Assembly (NCBI GenBank): GCA_963664605.1
Contig: OY761536.1
Span: forward strand, 2,914,001 to 2,978,000
Direction: 5' to 3'
Length of the DNA: 64,000 nucleotides
Source: JAHOYW01 sp963664605
GTDB lineage: Bacteria; Verrucomicrobiota; Lentisphaeria; Victivallales; Victivallaceae
This document shows, piece by piece, positions 32,227 to 39,894 of this stretch. Under the pieces are notes generated by a model that had not been told where the DNA came from, searched no databases, and saw only the letters and a program-made list of their open reading frames with translations. A program made the translations under genes and the position numbers. Position 1 is the first letter of the stretch; every line of letters begins with the position of its first letter.

Positions 32227-33726
32227 TTATTTTTGTATTTTCATTTGCGGAAACAATATTACGTCACGGATTGATTCAGCGCCAGTAAGCATCATCACCA
32301 GACGGTCGATACCGATTCCCATGCCGCCAGCCGGAGGCATACCGTGTTCAAGAGCGGTCAGGAAATCCTGATCAACTTTCTCATTAACATCATCGCCTTC
32401 CTCTTTGGTGCGTTCAAACTGCTCCATGAAACGGCGGCGCTGTTCAATCGGGTCGTTAAGTTCGGAATATCCGGGAGCAATCTCCTGTCCATTGATCTCC
32501 AGTTCGAAAACGTCCACTTTGCCCGGGTCATCGCTGCAAGCTTTAGCCAACGGCACAAGCTGTGCAGGAAGACGAGTTACAAAGGTCGGCTGTATCAAAG
32601 TTTTTTCAATCAATTTTTCATAAACTTCATTGGTAATCTCAAAATCAGGCCAGGAGTCTTCAACGAATAATTCCATATCCTTAGCGCGTTTTACGCGTTC
32701 CTCATGAGAAATTTCAAACCAGTCTTCGCCGGCCTTTTCTTTGACCAGTTCATCGTAAGGAGCCCGTCGCCATGGACGAGTCAGATCAATGACTGTACCG
32801 TTGGCATGTTCAATCTTCAGGGTTCCGAAAACGTTCTGAGCAATCGTAGTCACGAGTTCCTCAACCAGTTCCATCATAGTCCGGCAATCGCCGTAAGCCT
32901 GATATATTTCCATCATGGTGAATTCCGGATTATGGCGACGGGACATACCTTCATTACGGAAATTGCGGTTAAGCTCATAAACTTTCTCAAATCCGCCGAC
33001 AAGCAGACGTTTCAGGTAAAGTTCAGGAGCTATACGCATAAACATTTCTGAGCTCAAGGCTTCGTAATAAGTTTTAAAAGGATTAGCTGATGCTCCGCCA
33101 GCCATAGGCTGAAGCATCGGGGTCTCAACTTCAAGGAAGCCCTTTGTTTCAAGAAACTTGCGGATTTCACGAATAATCTTAAAACGCTGCAGAAAAACAT
33201 CGCGGCTTTCGTCACTCATAATCAGGTCAAGATAACGCTGGCGGTAACGTTGTTCAACATTAGTCAGGCCATGAAACTTTTCAGGAAGTGAATGTAAAGA
33301 CTTGCTCAAAAGAGTCAGCTTGCTGGCTTTAACGGAAAGCTCACCGGTTTTTGTAACAAATAATTCTCCGTCAACTCCAAGTATATCTCCAATATCAAAA
33401 AGTTTTTTAAACATTTTGAATTCGTCAGCGCCGATTATTTTCTTACTGATAAAAAGCTGTATGCGTCCTGAACTGTCTTTCAGGTCGGCAAAAATAGCGT
33501 TACCCATTATACGTCGGCCCATCAGACGGCCGGCGATTCTGACTTTCTGTTCTTCTTCGCAATCTTCCTTATAAGATGCGCGCGCGTCAGCTATTTTACC
33601 CGCATTGTCAAAACGTTCCCCGAAAGGCAGAATATTTGCTTCACGGAGCTCTTCCGCTTTAGCCGCTCTTTGGGAAAAAATATTTTCAGGAGATTCCTGC
33701 ACTTGATTATCCTGCTGATTACTCAT
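32227..33726 (-). CDS. lysS: Lysine--tRNA ligase, class II
   Basis: Aminoacyl-tRNA synthetase of 499 residues. The N-terminal OB-fold anticodon-binding domain (about residues 60-165) includes VRIAGRLMGRRIMGNAIFAD. The catalytic domain has motif 2 (FRNEGMSRRHNPEFTMMEI) and motif 3 (GGMGIGIDRLVMMLTG), both characteristic of class IIb LysRS. The short charged extension before residue 40 is normal for the family. It is divergent from the pyrophosphatase gene. Confidence 0.97.
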   Translation of the reverse strand: MSNQQDNQVQESPENIFSQRAAKAEELREANILPFGERFDNAGKIADARASYKEDCEEEQKVRIAGRLMGRRIMGNAIFADLKDSSGRIQLFISKKIIGADEFKMFKKLFDIGDILGVDGELFVTKTGELSVKASKLTLLSKSLHSLPEKFHGLTNVEQRYRQRYLDLIMSDESRDVFLQRFKIIREIRKFLETKGFLEVETPMLQPMAGGASANPFKTYYEALSSEMFMRIAPELYLKRLLVGGFEKVYELNRNFRNEGMSRRHNPEFTMMEIYQAYGDCRTMMELVEELVTTIAQNVFGTLKIEHANGTVIDLTRPWRRAPYDELVKEKAGEDWFEISHEERVKRAKDMELFVEDSWPDFEITNEVYEKLIEKTLIQPTFVTRLPAQLVPLAKACSDDPGKVDVFELEINGQEIAPGYSELNDPIEQRRRFMEQFERTKEEGDDVNEKVDQDFLTALEHGMPPAGGMGIGIDRLVMMLTGAESIRDVILFPQMKIQK

Positions 33727-33913
33727 TTAATTAATTCCATGTTTTATTTATAGTTTTGCTATATATTCATTTGTTTTTTAATAAATCAAATAGAAAACAT
33801 AATGTAACATATAAAATCAATCTTGCAATTTCAAAAAATGAAACTATCTTATGGATTCTTAAATATTCTTATTCTCGTAACACACAATAATTAACAAAAG
33901 GGTTCGAAAAATT

Positions 33914-36370
33914 ATGAGAAACTCACTAATACTTTCGGGTATTGCAATGTTAACAGGTGCTTTTAGTGCTGCTGCTCAGGCTCCGGCCAAAGTAGTCAAA
34001 GCAGTAACAGCAGCCCCGCCAACTATCCCTTCGGGATGCCCAATGCCGAATGAAGTTGTTGAAACCATTCCGACAGAATGGTATTCAGCTCCTCTAGGAG
34101 CAATTCTGGCATTATTGATCGCAGTCATTTTCTACAAGAAGATGATGGCGTCAAGTGAAGGCAACGACACAATGAAAGAGATCGCCCAGCACGTACGTGA
34201 AGGTGCAATGGCTTATCTTTTCCGCCAATACAAAGTGGTAGTAGTTGTTTTTGCTATCTTATTTGTAATTTTCGCAGTACTGGCATTTGTCGGTCTCCAG
34301 AACCCGTTTGTTCCTGTAGCATTCCTGACTGGAGGTTTTTTCTCCGGCCTTTGCGGTTATATTGGAATGAAAACAGCCACCAACGCTTCCGCACGTACAG
34401 CACAGGCTGCCAGCGAAGGTTTGAATCGCGGACTGCGCGTTTCTTTTTCTTCAGGCGCGGTCATGGGGCTGGTTGTAGTAGGGCTTGGTTTGCTTGACAT
34501 CTGTATCTGGTACTATCTGCTGGATAAAGTATTTTTCACTGAAGCAAATATGGCATCCGGTTTAAATTTCCTGGGTCTCCATTTAGTTGAAAAAGGCTGT
34601 ACTATCGGTGACAAATTTGTTCATATCACCACTACCATGATTACTTTCGGCATGGGTGCTTCAACTCAGGCATTATTTGCCCGTGTCGGCGGCGGTATCT
34701 ACACTAAAGCTGCTGACGTCGGCGCTGACCTGGTCGGTAAAGTCGAAGCGGGTATTCCTGAAGACGATCCGCGCAACCCTGCTACTATCGCCGATAACGT
34801 TGGTGACAATGTTGGTGATGTTGCCGGTATGGGCGCTGACCTTTACGAATCATACTGCGGTTCAATCCTCGCGACTGCCGCCCTTGGCGCAGCTGTAGGA
34901 GTAAAAGGTATCGTCGCAAGCAAACCCGAAACTATTGAAAATGTAGTAAAACTTATCACTGCACCGATGATCGTTGCCGGTATTGGTATCGTTCTCTCTG
35001 TTGTTGGTATGTATATGGTAAAAACTAAAGAAGGCGCCAGCCAGAAAGACTTACTTAAGAGTCTCCTCGTTGGTACTCTTGGAAGTTCTATTCTGATCCT
35101 TGCCGCTTTGGTCGGTCTGAAATATATGGGTTTCATCACTTGGGGCATTTACGGTTCTGTTGTAGCTGGACTGCTCGCTGGTGTTATCATCGGACAAGCT
35201 ACTGAATACTACACTTCTGCTGAATATACTCCGACTCAAGGTATTGCCGATCAAGCAAATATGGGACCGGCAACAGCTATCATCGACGGTCTGGCTACCG
35301 GCATGTACTCCGCTGGTATCCCGATTATAACAATCGTTATCGGTATTCTCGCCGCTTTCGGCTTCGCCGGCGGTTTCACTGATTTCAGCATGGGGCTTTA
35401 CGGTATCGGTTTTGCCGCTGTAGGTATGCTCTCAACTCTGGGTATCACTTTGGCAACTGACGCATATGGCCCGATTGCCGACAATGCCGGCGGTAACGCT
35501 GAAATGTCAAAACTTCCTAAAGAAGTCCGTGAACGTACTGACGCTCTGGATTCTCTCGGCAACACTACTGCCGCCACAGGTAAAGGTTTTGCTATTGGTT
35601 CTGCTGCTCTTACAGCAATGGCTCTCCTTGCCGCTTATATCGAAGAAGTTAAACTCTGGTCCGCTAAACTTGCCAATGGTTCAGGCGGTCAGGAATTTTC
35701 TAACTTGATTGGAAAAGCTGAAGTCCTGATCAAAGGCGGAAGAGCTGATATCCTCGCATATATTGACGTATTTGAAGTGCATTTAATGAACCCTCTGCTG
35801 CTTTGCGGTATGTTTATCGGCGGTATGATGGCATTTGTTTTCTGTGCTATGACTATGAAAGCTGTCGGTCGTGCTGCCGGCGCTATGGTTGATGAAGTCC
35901 GCCGTCAGTTCAAAGAAATCCCGGGCATCATGGAAGGTACAGGAAAACCTGATTTCGCACGTTGCGTTGATATCTCAACTGCCGGCGCTCAACGTGAAAT
36001 GATCGTTCCTTCTCTGCTCGCTATCACAGTTCCTGTTATCACAGGCTGTATCCTTGGCGTAGCCGGTGTTATCGGACTGCTCGCGGGCGGACTGGTTTGC
36101 GGTTTCCTCCTCGCCACTATGCTGAATAACGCGGGTGGTGCATGGGACAACGCTAAAAAACACATCGAACAAGGCGCACACGGCGGAAAAGGTACTGAAG
36201 CACATGCAGCAAGTGTTATCGGCGATACAGTCGGTGACCCTTGTAAAGATACCTCTGGCCCTTCGTTGAACATCCTGATCAAACTCATGAGTATGGTCAG
36301 TATCGTGTTCACACCGCTGGTAATCAAAGTAGCTCCAATTGTCCAAGAATTCCTCGGAATCAAATTCTAA
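33914..36370 (+). CDS. hppA: Membrane-bound ion-translocating pyrophosphatase (K+-dependent type)
   Basis: Polytopic pump of 818 residues, about 16 membrane helices, that couples PPi hydrolysis to H+ or Na+ export. The active-site blocks are intact: DVGADLVGKVEAGIPEDDPR, then NPATIADNVGDNVGDVAGMG, and near the end GDTVGDPCKDTSGPSLNI. The K+ switch reads GNTTAATGKG, with Ala553 where K+-independent pumps have Lys, so it should need K+. Ion choice cannot be settled by reading alone. Before the first helix of the core lies a cleavable-looking signal peptide (residues 1-22) and an Ala/Pro-rich linker, an extension absent from simple homologues. Confidence 0.95.
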   Translation: MRNSLILSGIAMLTGAFSAAAQAPAKVVKAVTAAPPTIPSGCPMPNEVVETIPTEWYSAPLGAILALLIAVIFYKKMMASSEGNDTMKEIAQHVREGAMAYLFRQYKVVVVVFAILFVIFAVLAFVGLQNPFVPVAFLTGGFFSGLCGYIGMKTATNASARTAQAASEGLNRGLRVSFSSGAVMGLVVVGLGLLDICIWYYLLDKVFFTEANMASGLNFLGLHLVEKGCTIGDKFVHITTTMITFGMGASTQALFARVGGGIYTKAADVGADLVGKVEAGIPEDDPRNPATIADNVGDNVGDVAGMGADLYESYCGSILATAALGAAVGVKGIVASKPETIENVVKLITAPMIVAGIGIVLSVVGMYMVKTKEGASQKDLLKSLLVGTLGSSILILAALVGLKYMGFITWGIYGSVVAGLLAGVIIGQATEYYTSAEYTPTQGIADQANMGPATAIIDGLATGMYSAGIPIITIVIGILAAFGFAGGFTDFSMGLYGIGFAAVGMLSTLGITLATDAYGPIADNAGGNAEMSKLPKEVRERTDALDSLGNTTAATGKGFAIGSAALTAMALLAAYIEEVKLWSAKLANGSGGQEFSNLIGKAEVLIKGGRADILAYIDVFEVHLMNPLLLCGMFIGGMMAFVFCAMTMKAVGRAAGAMVDEVRRQFKEIPGIMEGTGKPDFARCVDISTAGAQREMIVPSLLAITVPVITGCILGVAGVIGLLAGGLVCGFLLATMLNNAGGAWDNAKKHIEQGAHGGKGTEAHAASVIGDTVGDPCKDTSGPSLNILIKLMSMVSIVFTPLVIKVAPIVQEFLGIKF

Positions 36371-36390
36371 GGATAATTCTAGAAGAATAC

Positions 36391-36425
36391 AAATCCCGCA
36401 TTCTCACGAGTGCGGGATTTTTTTT
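36391..36425. terminator. Rho-independent terminator after hppA
   Basis: AAATCCCGCA (36391-36400) and TGCGGGATTT (36411-36420) form a perfect 10-bp stem with a 10-base loop, followed by a run of T. The minus-strand glycosylase gene ends within the T run, so the element is shared by the convergent pair. Confidence 0.9.
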
Positions 36426-37053
36426 ATGCAAGAAACCTGCAAATATCGCCGCAGGATTTTTTCCGGCAGGATTCTTTGCAAAGCCTGACTATCAAGGCAT
36501 GATATTCTTTGTAGAGCTGAACATCAGGAGGCAAATTATCCATGAATATTTTCTGGAGATGGTCATAAGAAACTTTGACATCAAGAGCAAGATGCCGTGC
36601 CGCCATACGCCGGGTGTAGGCATCAATAACAAAGAGCGGCTGGCCGAAAGCATAAAGCAATATTGAATCCGCCGTTTCACGTCCAACTCCTTTGACAGTA
36701 AGAAGCCGATTGCGTCGTATTTGCAGTTCGTCAGTAGAACACGGAGTAAGGAATTCCGTTTCGTTTTCAATAAAGAATTTTGCGGTTTCACACAGGTAAA
36801 TGCTTTTCTGATTGAAAAAACCAGCGGGACGTATTGCCTCACACAATACTGATATATCCGCATTTATAATTTTCTCAGGGCTGTTAAGCTCAGATGCATC
36901 CAGTTGTTCCAAAGCCTTTTCAACATTTTTCCAAGCACAGTTCTGGGTCAATACCGCCCCGGCAACAATCTCCCAGCGAGTTCCCGATTTACTCGGCCAC
37001 CAGTACTGTTCTCCATAAATCTCGAAAAGTTTGTGATATGCTGTTTCAATCAT
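36424..37053 (-). CDS. Endonuclease III-like DNA glycosylase (MagIII type)
   Basis: HhH-GPD DNA repair protein of 209 residues. WEIVAGAVLTQNCAWKNVEKAL, the helix-hairpin-helix VKGVGRETADSILLYAFG and the catalytic aspartate in VIDAYTRR can be seen. The lyase lysine of endonuclease III (GVGRKTA) is Glu here, as in H. pylori MagIII, so a monofunctional glycosylase for alkylated bases such as 3-methyladenine is likely. Four cysteines at the C-terminus (CKESCRKKSCGDIC) could hold a [4Fe-4S] cluster but with unusual spacing (3-4-3). Its start overlaps the gntR-family gene by 8 bases. Confidence 0.8.
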   Translation of the reverse strand: MIETAYHKLFEIYGEQYWWPSKSGTRWEIVAGAVLTQNCAWKNVEKALEQLDASELNSPEKIINADISVLCEAIRPAGFFNQKSIYLCETAKFFIENETEFLTPCSTDELQIRRNRLLTVKGVGRETADSILLYAFGQPLFVIDAYTRRMAARHLALDVKVSYDHLQKIFMDNLPPDVQLYKEYHALIVRLCKESCRKKSCGDICRFLA

Positions 37054-37726
37054 TATTAGATTCTATTACTGAATAATGACTTTTAAGAAGCTGTCTCAGT
37101 AATTCTTCATCACGGTTTTTAATAGCTTCTATCATTGCCAAATGCTTTTCTTTTTCTGATAACCGGTATTTTTCAGGATTTTGATAATACTGCTGGTTCG
37201 GATTGCTCATTTTTTCAAAATAATCTATTATAAATGGTTCCAGGCAGTTCAAAAAACGGTTATTGGCTATAGCTAGAAGTTTACGGTGAAATTTCAAGTC
37301 AAGATTGCAGATTTTCTGTAGATCGGCATTCTCTATGGCATTCGCTATATCATTAAGTTCGAGCAAATCTTTTTTAGTTGCGTTTTTTATCAACAGGCAA
37401 GTCATTCCCAAATCGACAATAATTCGCATCTCGCAAATTGCGGTGCGGTCGGCATCATGCCGGCAAAACGGTAAGTACGGCCCGAAGAGGTTGTTCGGCA
37501 AAAAACTTTTTATAGTCATCCCCTTCCGCGGGCGTGATTCTATTATTCCAAGGGTGCGAAAATACTGCAAGGCTTCACGAATCATGCCGCGGCTGACCGA
37601 GAAAAGTTCACAGAACTCGGCTTCCGTAGGCAGACTATCGCCAGGCTTCAAGTCATTTTTCAGAATATAATCCTGTAAAGCCTGCACCGCATTTGCCGTT
37701 ACTGTTTTATCCGAGTCAAAGTTCAT
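37046..37726 (-). CDS. GntR/FadR-family transcriptional regulator
   Basis: Repressor-type protein of 226 residues with a GntR winged helix (QDYILKNDLKPGDSLPTEAE, LFSVSRGMIREALQYFRTLG) and a helical FCD ligand-binding domain (EMRIIVDLGMTCLLI, NLDLKFHRKLLAIANNRF, HLAMIEAIKNRDEE). FCD regulators usually respond to small organic acids. It is divergent from an aldolase operon whose promoter carries a matching palindrome, and is therefore its probable regulator. The glycosylase gene downstream overlaps it by 8 bases. Confidence 0.88.
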   Translation of the reverse strand: MNFDSDKTVTANAVQALQDYILKNDLKPGDSLPTEAEFCELFSVSRGMIREALQYFRTLGIIESRPRKGMTIKSFLPNNLFGPYLPFCRHDADRTAICEMRIIVDLGMTCLLIKNATKKDLLELNDIANAIENADLQKICNLDLKFHRKLLAIANNRFLNCLEPFIIDYFEKMSNPNQQYYQNPEKYRLSEKEKHLAMIEAIKNRDEELLRQLLKSHYSVIESNND

Positions 37727-37774
37727 AGCAGCATCCTAAAATAAAGATTTCACTATTTTAATTTAGTGCGGATA

Positions 37775-37825
37775 TTGACTTTTTCCAGCCGGGATGTATA
37801 ATAATTATTATATTTGTTAAACAAA
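37775..37825 (+). promoter_or_regulatory. Promoter and palindromic operator of the aldolase operon
   Basis: TTGACT (37775-37780), a 16-base spacer and TATAAT (37797-37802) form a strong promoter. TTTGTTAAACAAA (37813-37825) is a perfect 13-base palindrome placed at about +5 to +17, where a bound GntR-family dimer would block transcription of the aldolase gene. Confidence 0.75.
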
Positions 37826-37853
37826 TCAAACAATTACCAAAAAAGAGTACAAA

Positions 37854-38783
37854 ATGAAAGCTTTAACACGAGAAAACATTACCGGGGTCTGGTCAGCCAC
37901 CCCCACTCCTTTTACTAGCGAATTACAACTGGACACCGACGCCCTGCCCCGTTTAGTGGAACATCACCTGCGTTTAGGAGTGAAAGGCTTGTTTTTAGGC
38001 GGAACCAGCGGTGAAGGTCCATGGATGAGTGACTCCATGCGGATCGAACTGGCAAAAGAAATAGCTAAAAGCAACAAAGACCGCATGCTGCTGGCTATGC
38101 AGGTAACAGACAATTCAGCTATGCGCATCATTGATAATATCAAACGTATTGAAGACAGCGGCATCGACATAGCCGTAATCGCCCCGCCCTTCTTTCAGAT
38201 GAATCAAACTCAGGAATATTTAAAAGATTTATACTTGGAGGTAATCGAAAGCAGTTCCCTGCCAGTTGGCGTTTACCATCGCGGAAAGCATTCTTCCGTC
38301 ATGATCGAAACTGATACGCTCGAAAAAATCATTGAGCATCCCAAAGTAATTCTGGTGAAAGACAGTTCAAGCGATCCAGCCGCCAGAGAAATGATTTGCA
38401 AAGCTGCCGCAAAGCGCAAAGATACATTATTCGCATTGAATGGAGATGAATTTAACAGTGTCCCCTATGCGGAAGCCGGTTATGACGGTTTTCTGTTTGG
38501 CGGAGCGTGTTTTAATGGTATGATGGCTAATAAGATATTCCAACTTGCTAAAGCCGGGGATATTGCAGGAGCGCAGGCAATGCAGAATTATATGAATGAT
38601 GTGATGACAAAAGTTTTCGGCGGCAAGGGTCTTCCCTGCTGGCTGGCGGGGCAGAAACAGATGATGGTTGAACTCGGAATTTTCAACACCCGCAAAACTA
38701 TTATTAATTATCAGATCACCGACGAATGCATTAATACAATAAAAAGCGTTGTTGAACAGGAAAAGGCATATTTACTGCCGTAA
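37854..38783 (+). CDS. Dihydrodipicolinate synthase/N-acetylneuraminate lyase family aldolase
   Basis: Class I TIM-barrel aldolase of 309 residues. Motifs: GVWSATPTPF, LGGTSGEGP (carboxylate binding, residues 49-56), Tyr141 in VGVYHR and the Schiff-base Lys169 in VILVKDSSSD. The GNGE-type loop of true biosynthetic DapA is not obvious, and the operon is catabolic in style with an FCD regulator, so the substrate is probably a 2-keto sugar acid or sialic-acid-like compound. Two small uncharacterised genes follow 15 bases on. Confidence 0.85.
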   Translation: MKALTRENITGVWSATPTPFTSELQLDTDALPRLVEHHLRLGVKGLFLGGTSGEGPWMSDSMRIELAKEIAKSNKDRMLLAMQVTDNSAMRIIDNIKRIEDSGIDIAVIAPPFFQMNQTQEYLKDLYLEVIESSSLPVGVYHRGKHSSVMIETDTLEKIIEHPKVILVKDSSSDPAAREMICKAAAKRKDTLFALNGDEFNSVPYAEAGYDGFLFGGACFNGMMANKIFQLAKAGDIAGAQAMQNYMNDVMTKVFGGKGLPCWLAGQKQMMVELGIFNTRKTIINYQITDECINTIKSVVEQEKAYLLP

Positions 38784-38798
38784 TCAGGAGTTTAATCT

Positions 38799-39263
38799 AT
38801 GCGTTATCAGGAAACCGGCGAACTTCATAAAGATTTTCATGGCGCGACACTTATGTCAGCTAATTATATCGTCAGGAATTACGGTATAGAAGCCCTCCGT
38901 GAAATAATGTTCCATACTGGAACCGAAGTATACCGTGAGATAAATCAGCGTTTAAAAAACGGAGACACCAGCGAACTTATTGATTTCAAAGAATATTTTC
39001 TAAAACGCGAAGGCGGAAAATTCACTATAAATAAACATGAAAATGGTTTGTTTGAATTGGTAGTTACCGAATGTCCAATGGAAAAACATTTAAAAAGTCT
39101 TGGCATGGAGATCAATGAGAACTTTTATCTGCTTAATAAATTCCTCAATGACGCGCTTTGCCAAGACACGCCTTATGAACTAAGCTACGAACAGCTCGGC
39201 AATGGCGTGAGCCGTGAATGCCTGACCTTTAGAAAAGGAGAAAATACCCATGCTGCCAAGTGA
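38799..39263 (+). CDS. Uncharacterised protein in the aldolase operon (ATC hydrolase-like)
   Basis: Soluble protein of 154 residues. I do not recognise it with confidence. The pattern FHTGTEVYREINQRLKNGD, ELVVTECPMEKHLKSLG, YELSYEQLGNGVSREC resembles the family annotated as L-2-amino-thiazoline-4-carboxylic acid hydrolase. AGGAG precedes the ATG. It overlaps the next gene by 14 bases, and that protein looks distantly related in size and layout (a CP pair followed by a second cysteine region), so the two may be subunits of one enzyme. The substrate is expected to feed or follow the aldolase. Confidence 0.6.
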   Translation: MRYQETGELHKDFHGATLMSANYIVRNYGIEALREIMFHTGTEVYREINQRLKNGDTSELIDFKEYFLKREGGKFTINKHENGLFELVVTECPMEKHLKSLGMEINENFYLLNKFLNDALCQDTPYELSYEQLGNGVSRECLTFRKGENTHAAK

Positions 39264-39738
39264 CCATTTTGTCAGATTCTATAATGAAGTGTTCAAATAC
39301 CTTGAGGCGCAGGGGCCGGGACACCTTGAAAAATACTGGCTGGAAATCAGCCGCCATCAGGAAAGGCACTGTCTGAACCTTTTTCAGGAAAAAGGCTTAA
39401 AGGGAATGTACGATTACTGGGAACATATCCGCATCGAAGAAAACTGCGATATGACTTTATTTCTTAAAGACGATTGCTTGTACCTCAAAATGAATAAATG
39501 TCCCAGTTTAAGCAAAGTTATTGATAATGATGCAACTCCCTCACTACGCTATTGTGCTCATTGCGCCGGATGGATCGGGCCAGTGCTCCGTAAAGCCGGA
39601 TATTATTATGTATATGCGGCAGACAGACCCGATGTGCCGCAATGTGAATGCTGGATATATTCAGACAAAGCCAAAGCTCTTGCCAAAGCACAGGAGTTGA
39701 AAGATAAAAATATCAAATTCGCAAGTTATACCGGCTAA
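39250..39738 (+). CDS. Uncharacterised cysteine-containing protein in the aldolase operon
   Basis: Soluble protein of 162 residues, function unknown. It carries MNKCPSLSKVIDND, then YCAHCAGWIGPVLRKAGYY and QCECWIYSD, so a CxxC and a CxC that could bind a metal. The N-terminal half is helical (LEKYWLEISRHQERHCLNLF). AGGAG lies about 10 bases upstream of its ATG, which falls inside the previous gene; coupling is likely. It ends the operon; no clear terminator follows. Confidence 0.6.
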   Translation: MLPSDHFVRFYNEVFKYLEAQGPGHLEKYWLEISRHQERHCLNLFQEKGLKGMYDYWEHIRIEENCDMTLFLKDDCLYLKMNKCPSLSKVIDNDATPSLRYCAHCAGWIGPVLRKAGYYYVYAADRPDVPQCECWIYSDKAKALAKAQELKDKNIKFASYTG

Positions 39739-39894
39739 TATATGTGCCAGGTCTAGTTTGGGGATTATCTCGCTCTATATGTGTACCTGCCCCACTATTA
39801 TCAGCATCAATTCCTGCAAAAAACTTGATTTTGAAGCTAAGTGTACTAATATTACTTTTCCATCTAGTATCACATAAAATCAAGGATATAAAAT

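Noticed and set aside
32344..33051. Plus-strand frames opposite lysS
   Set aside because: Antisense shadows of a conserved synthetase.
35975..36363. Two minus-strand frames of about 123 codons inside hppA
   Set aside because: They lie antisense to conserved pyrophosphatase sequence. Their composition reflects the codon bias of that gene.
39739..39894. Possible tRNA or structured RNA before pepF
   Set aside because: No cloverleaf could be folded by eye. Only a weak AGT..GGGG/CCCC.ACT pairing is present and there is no terminator tract.
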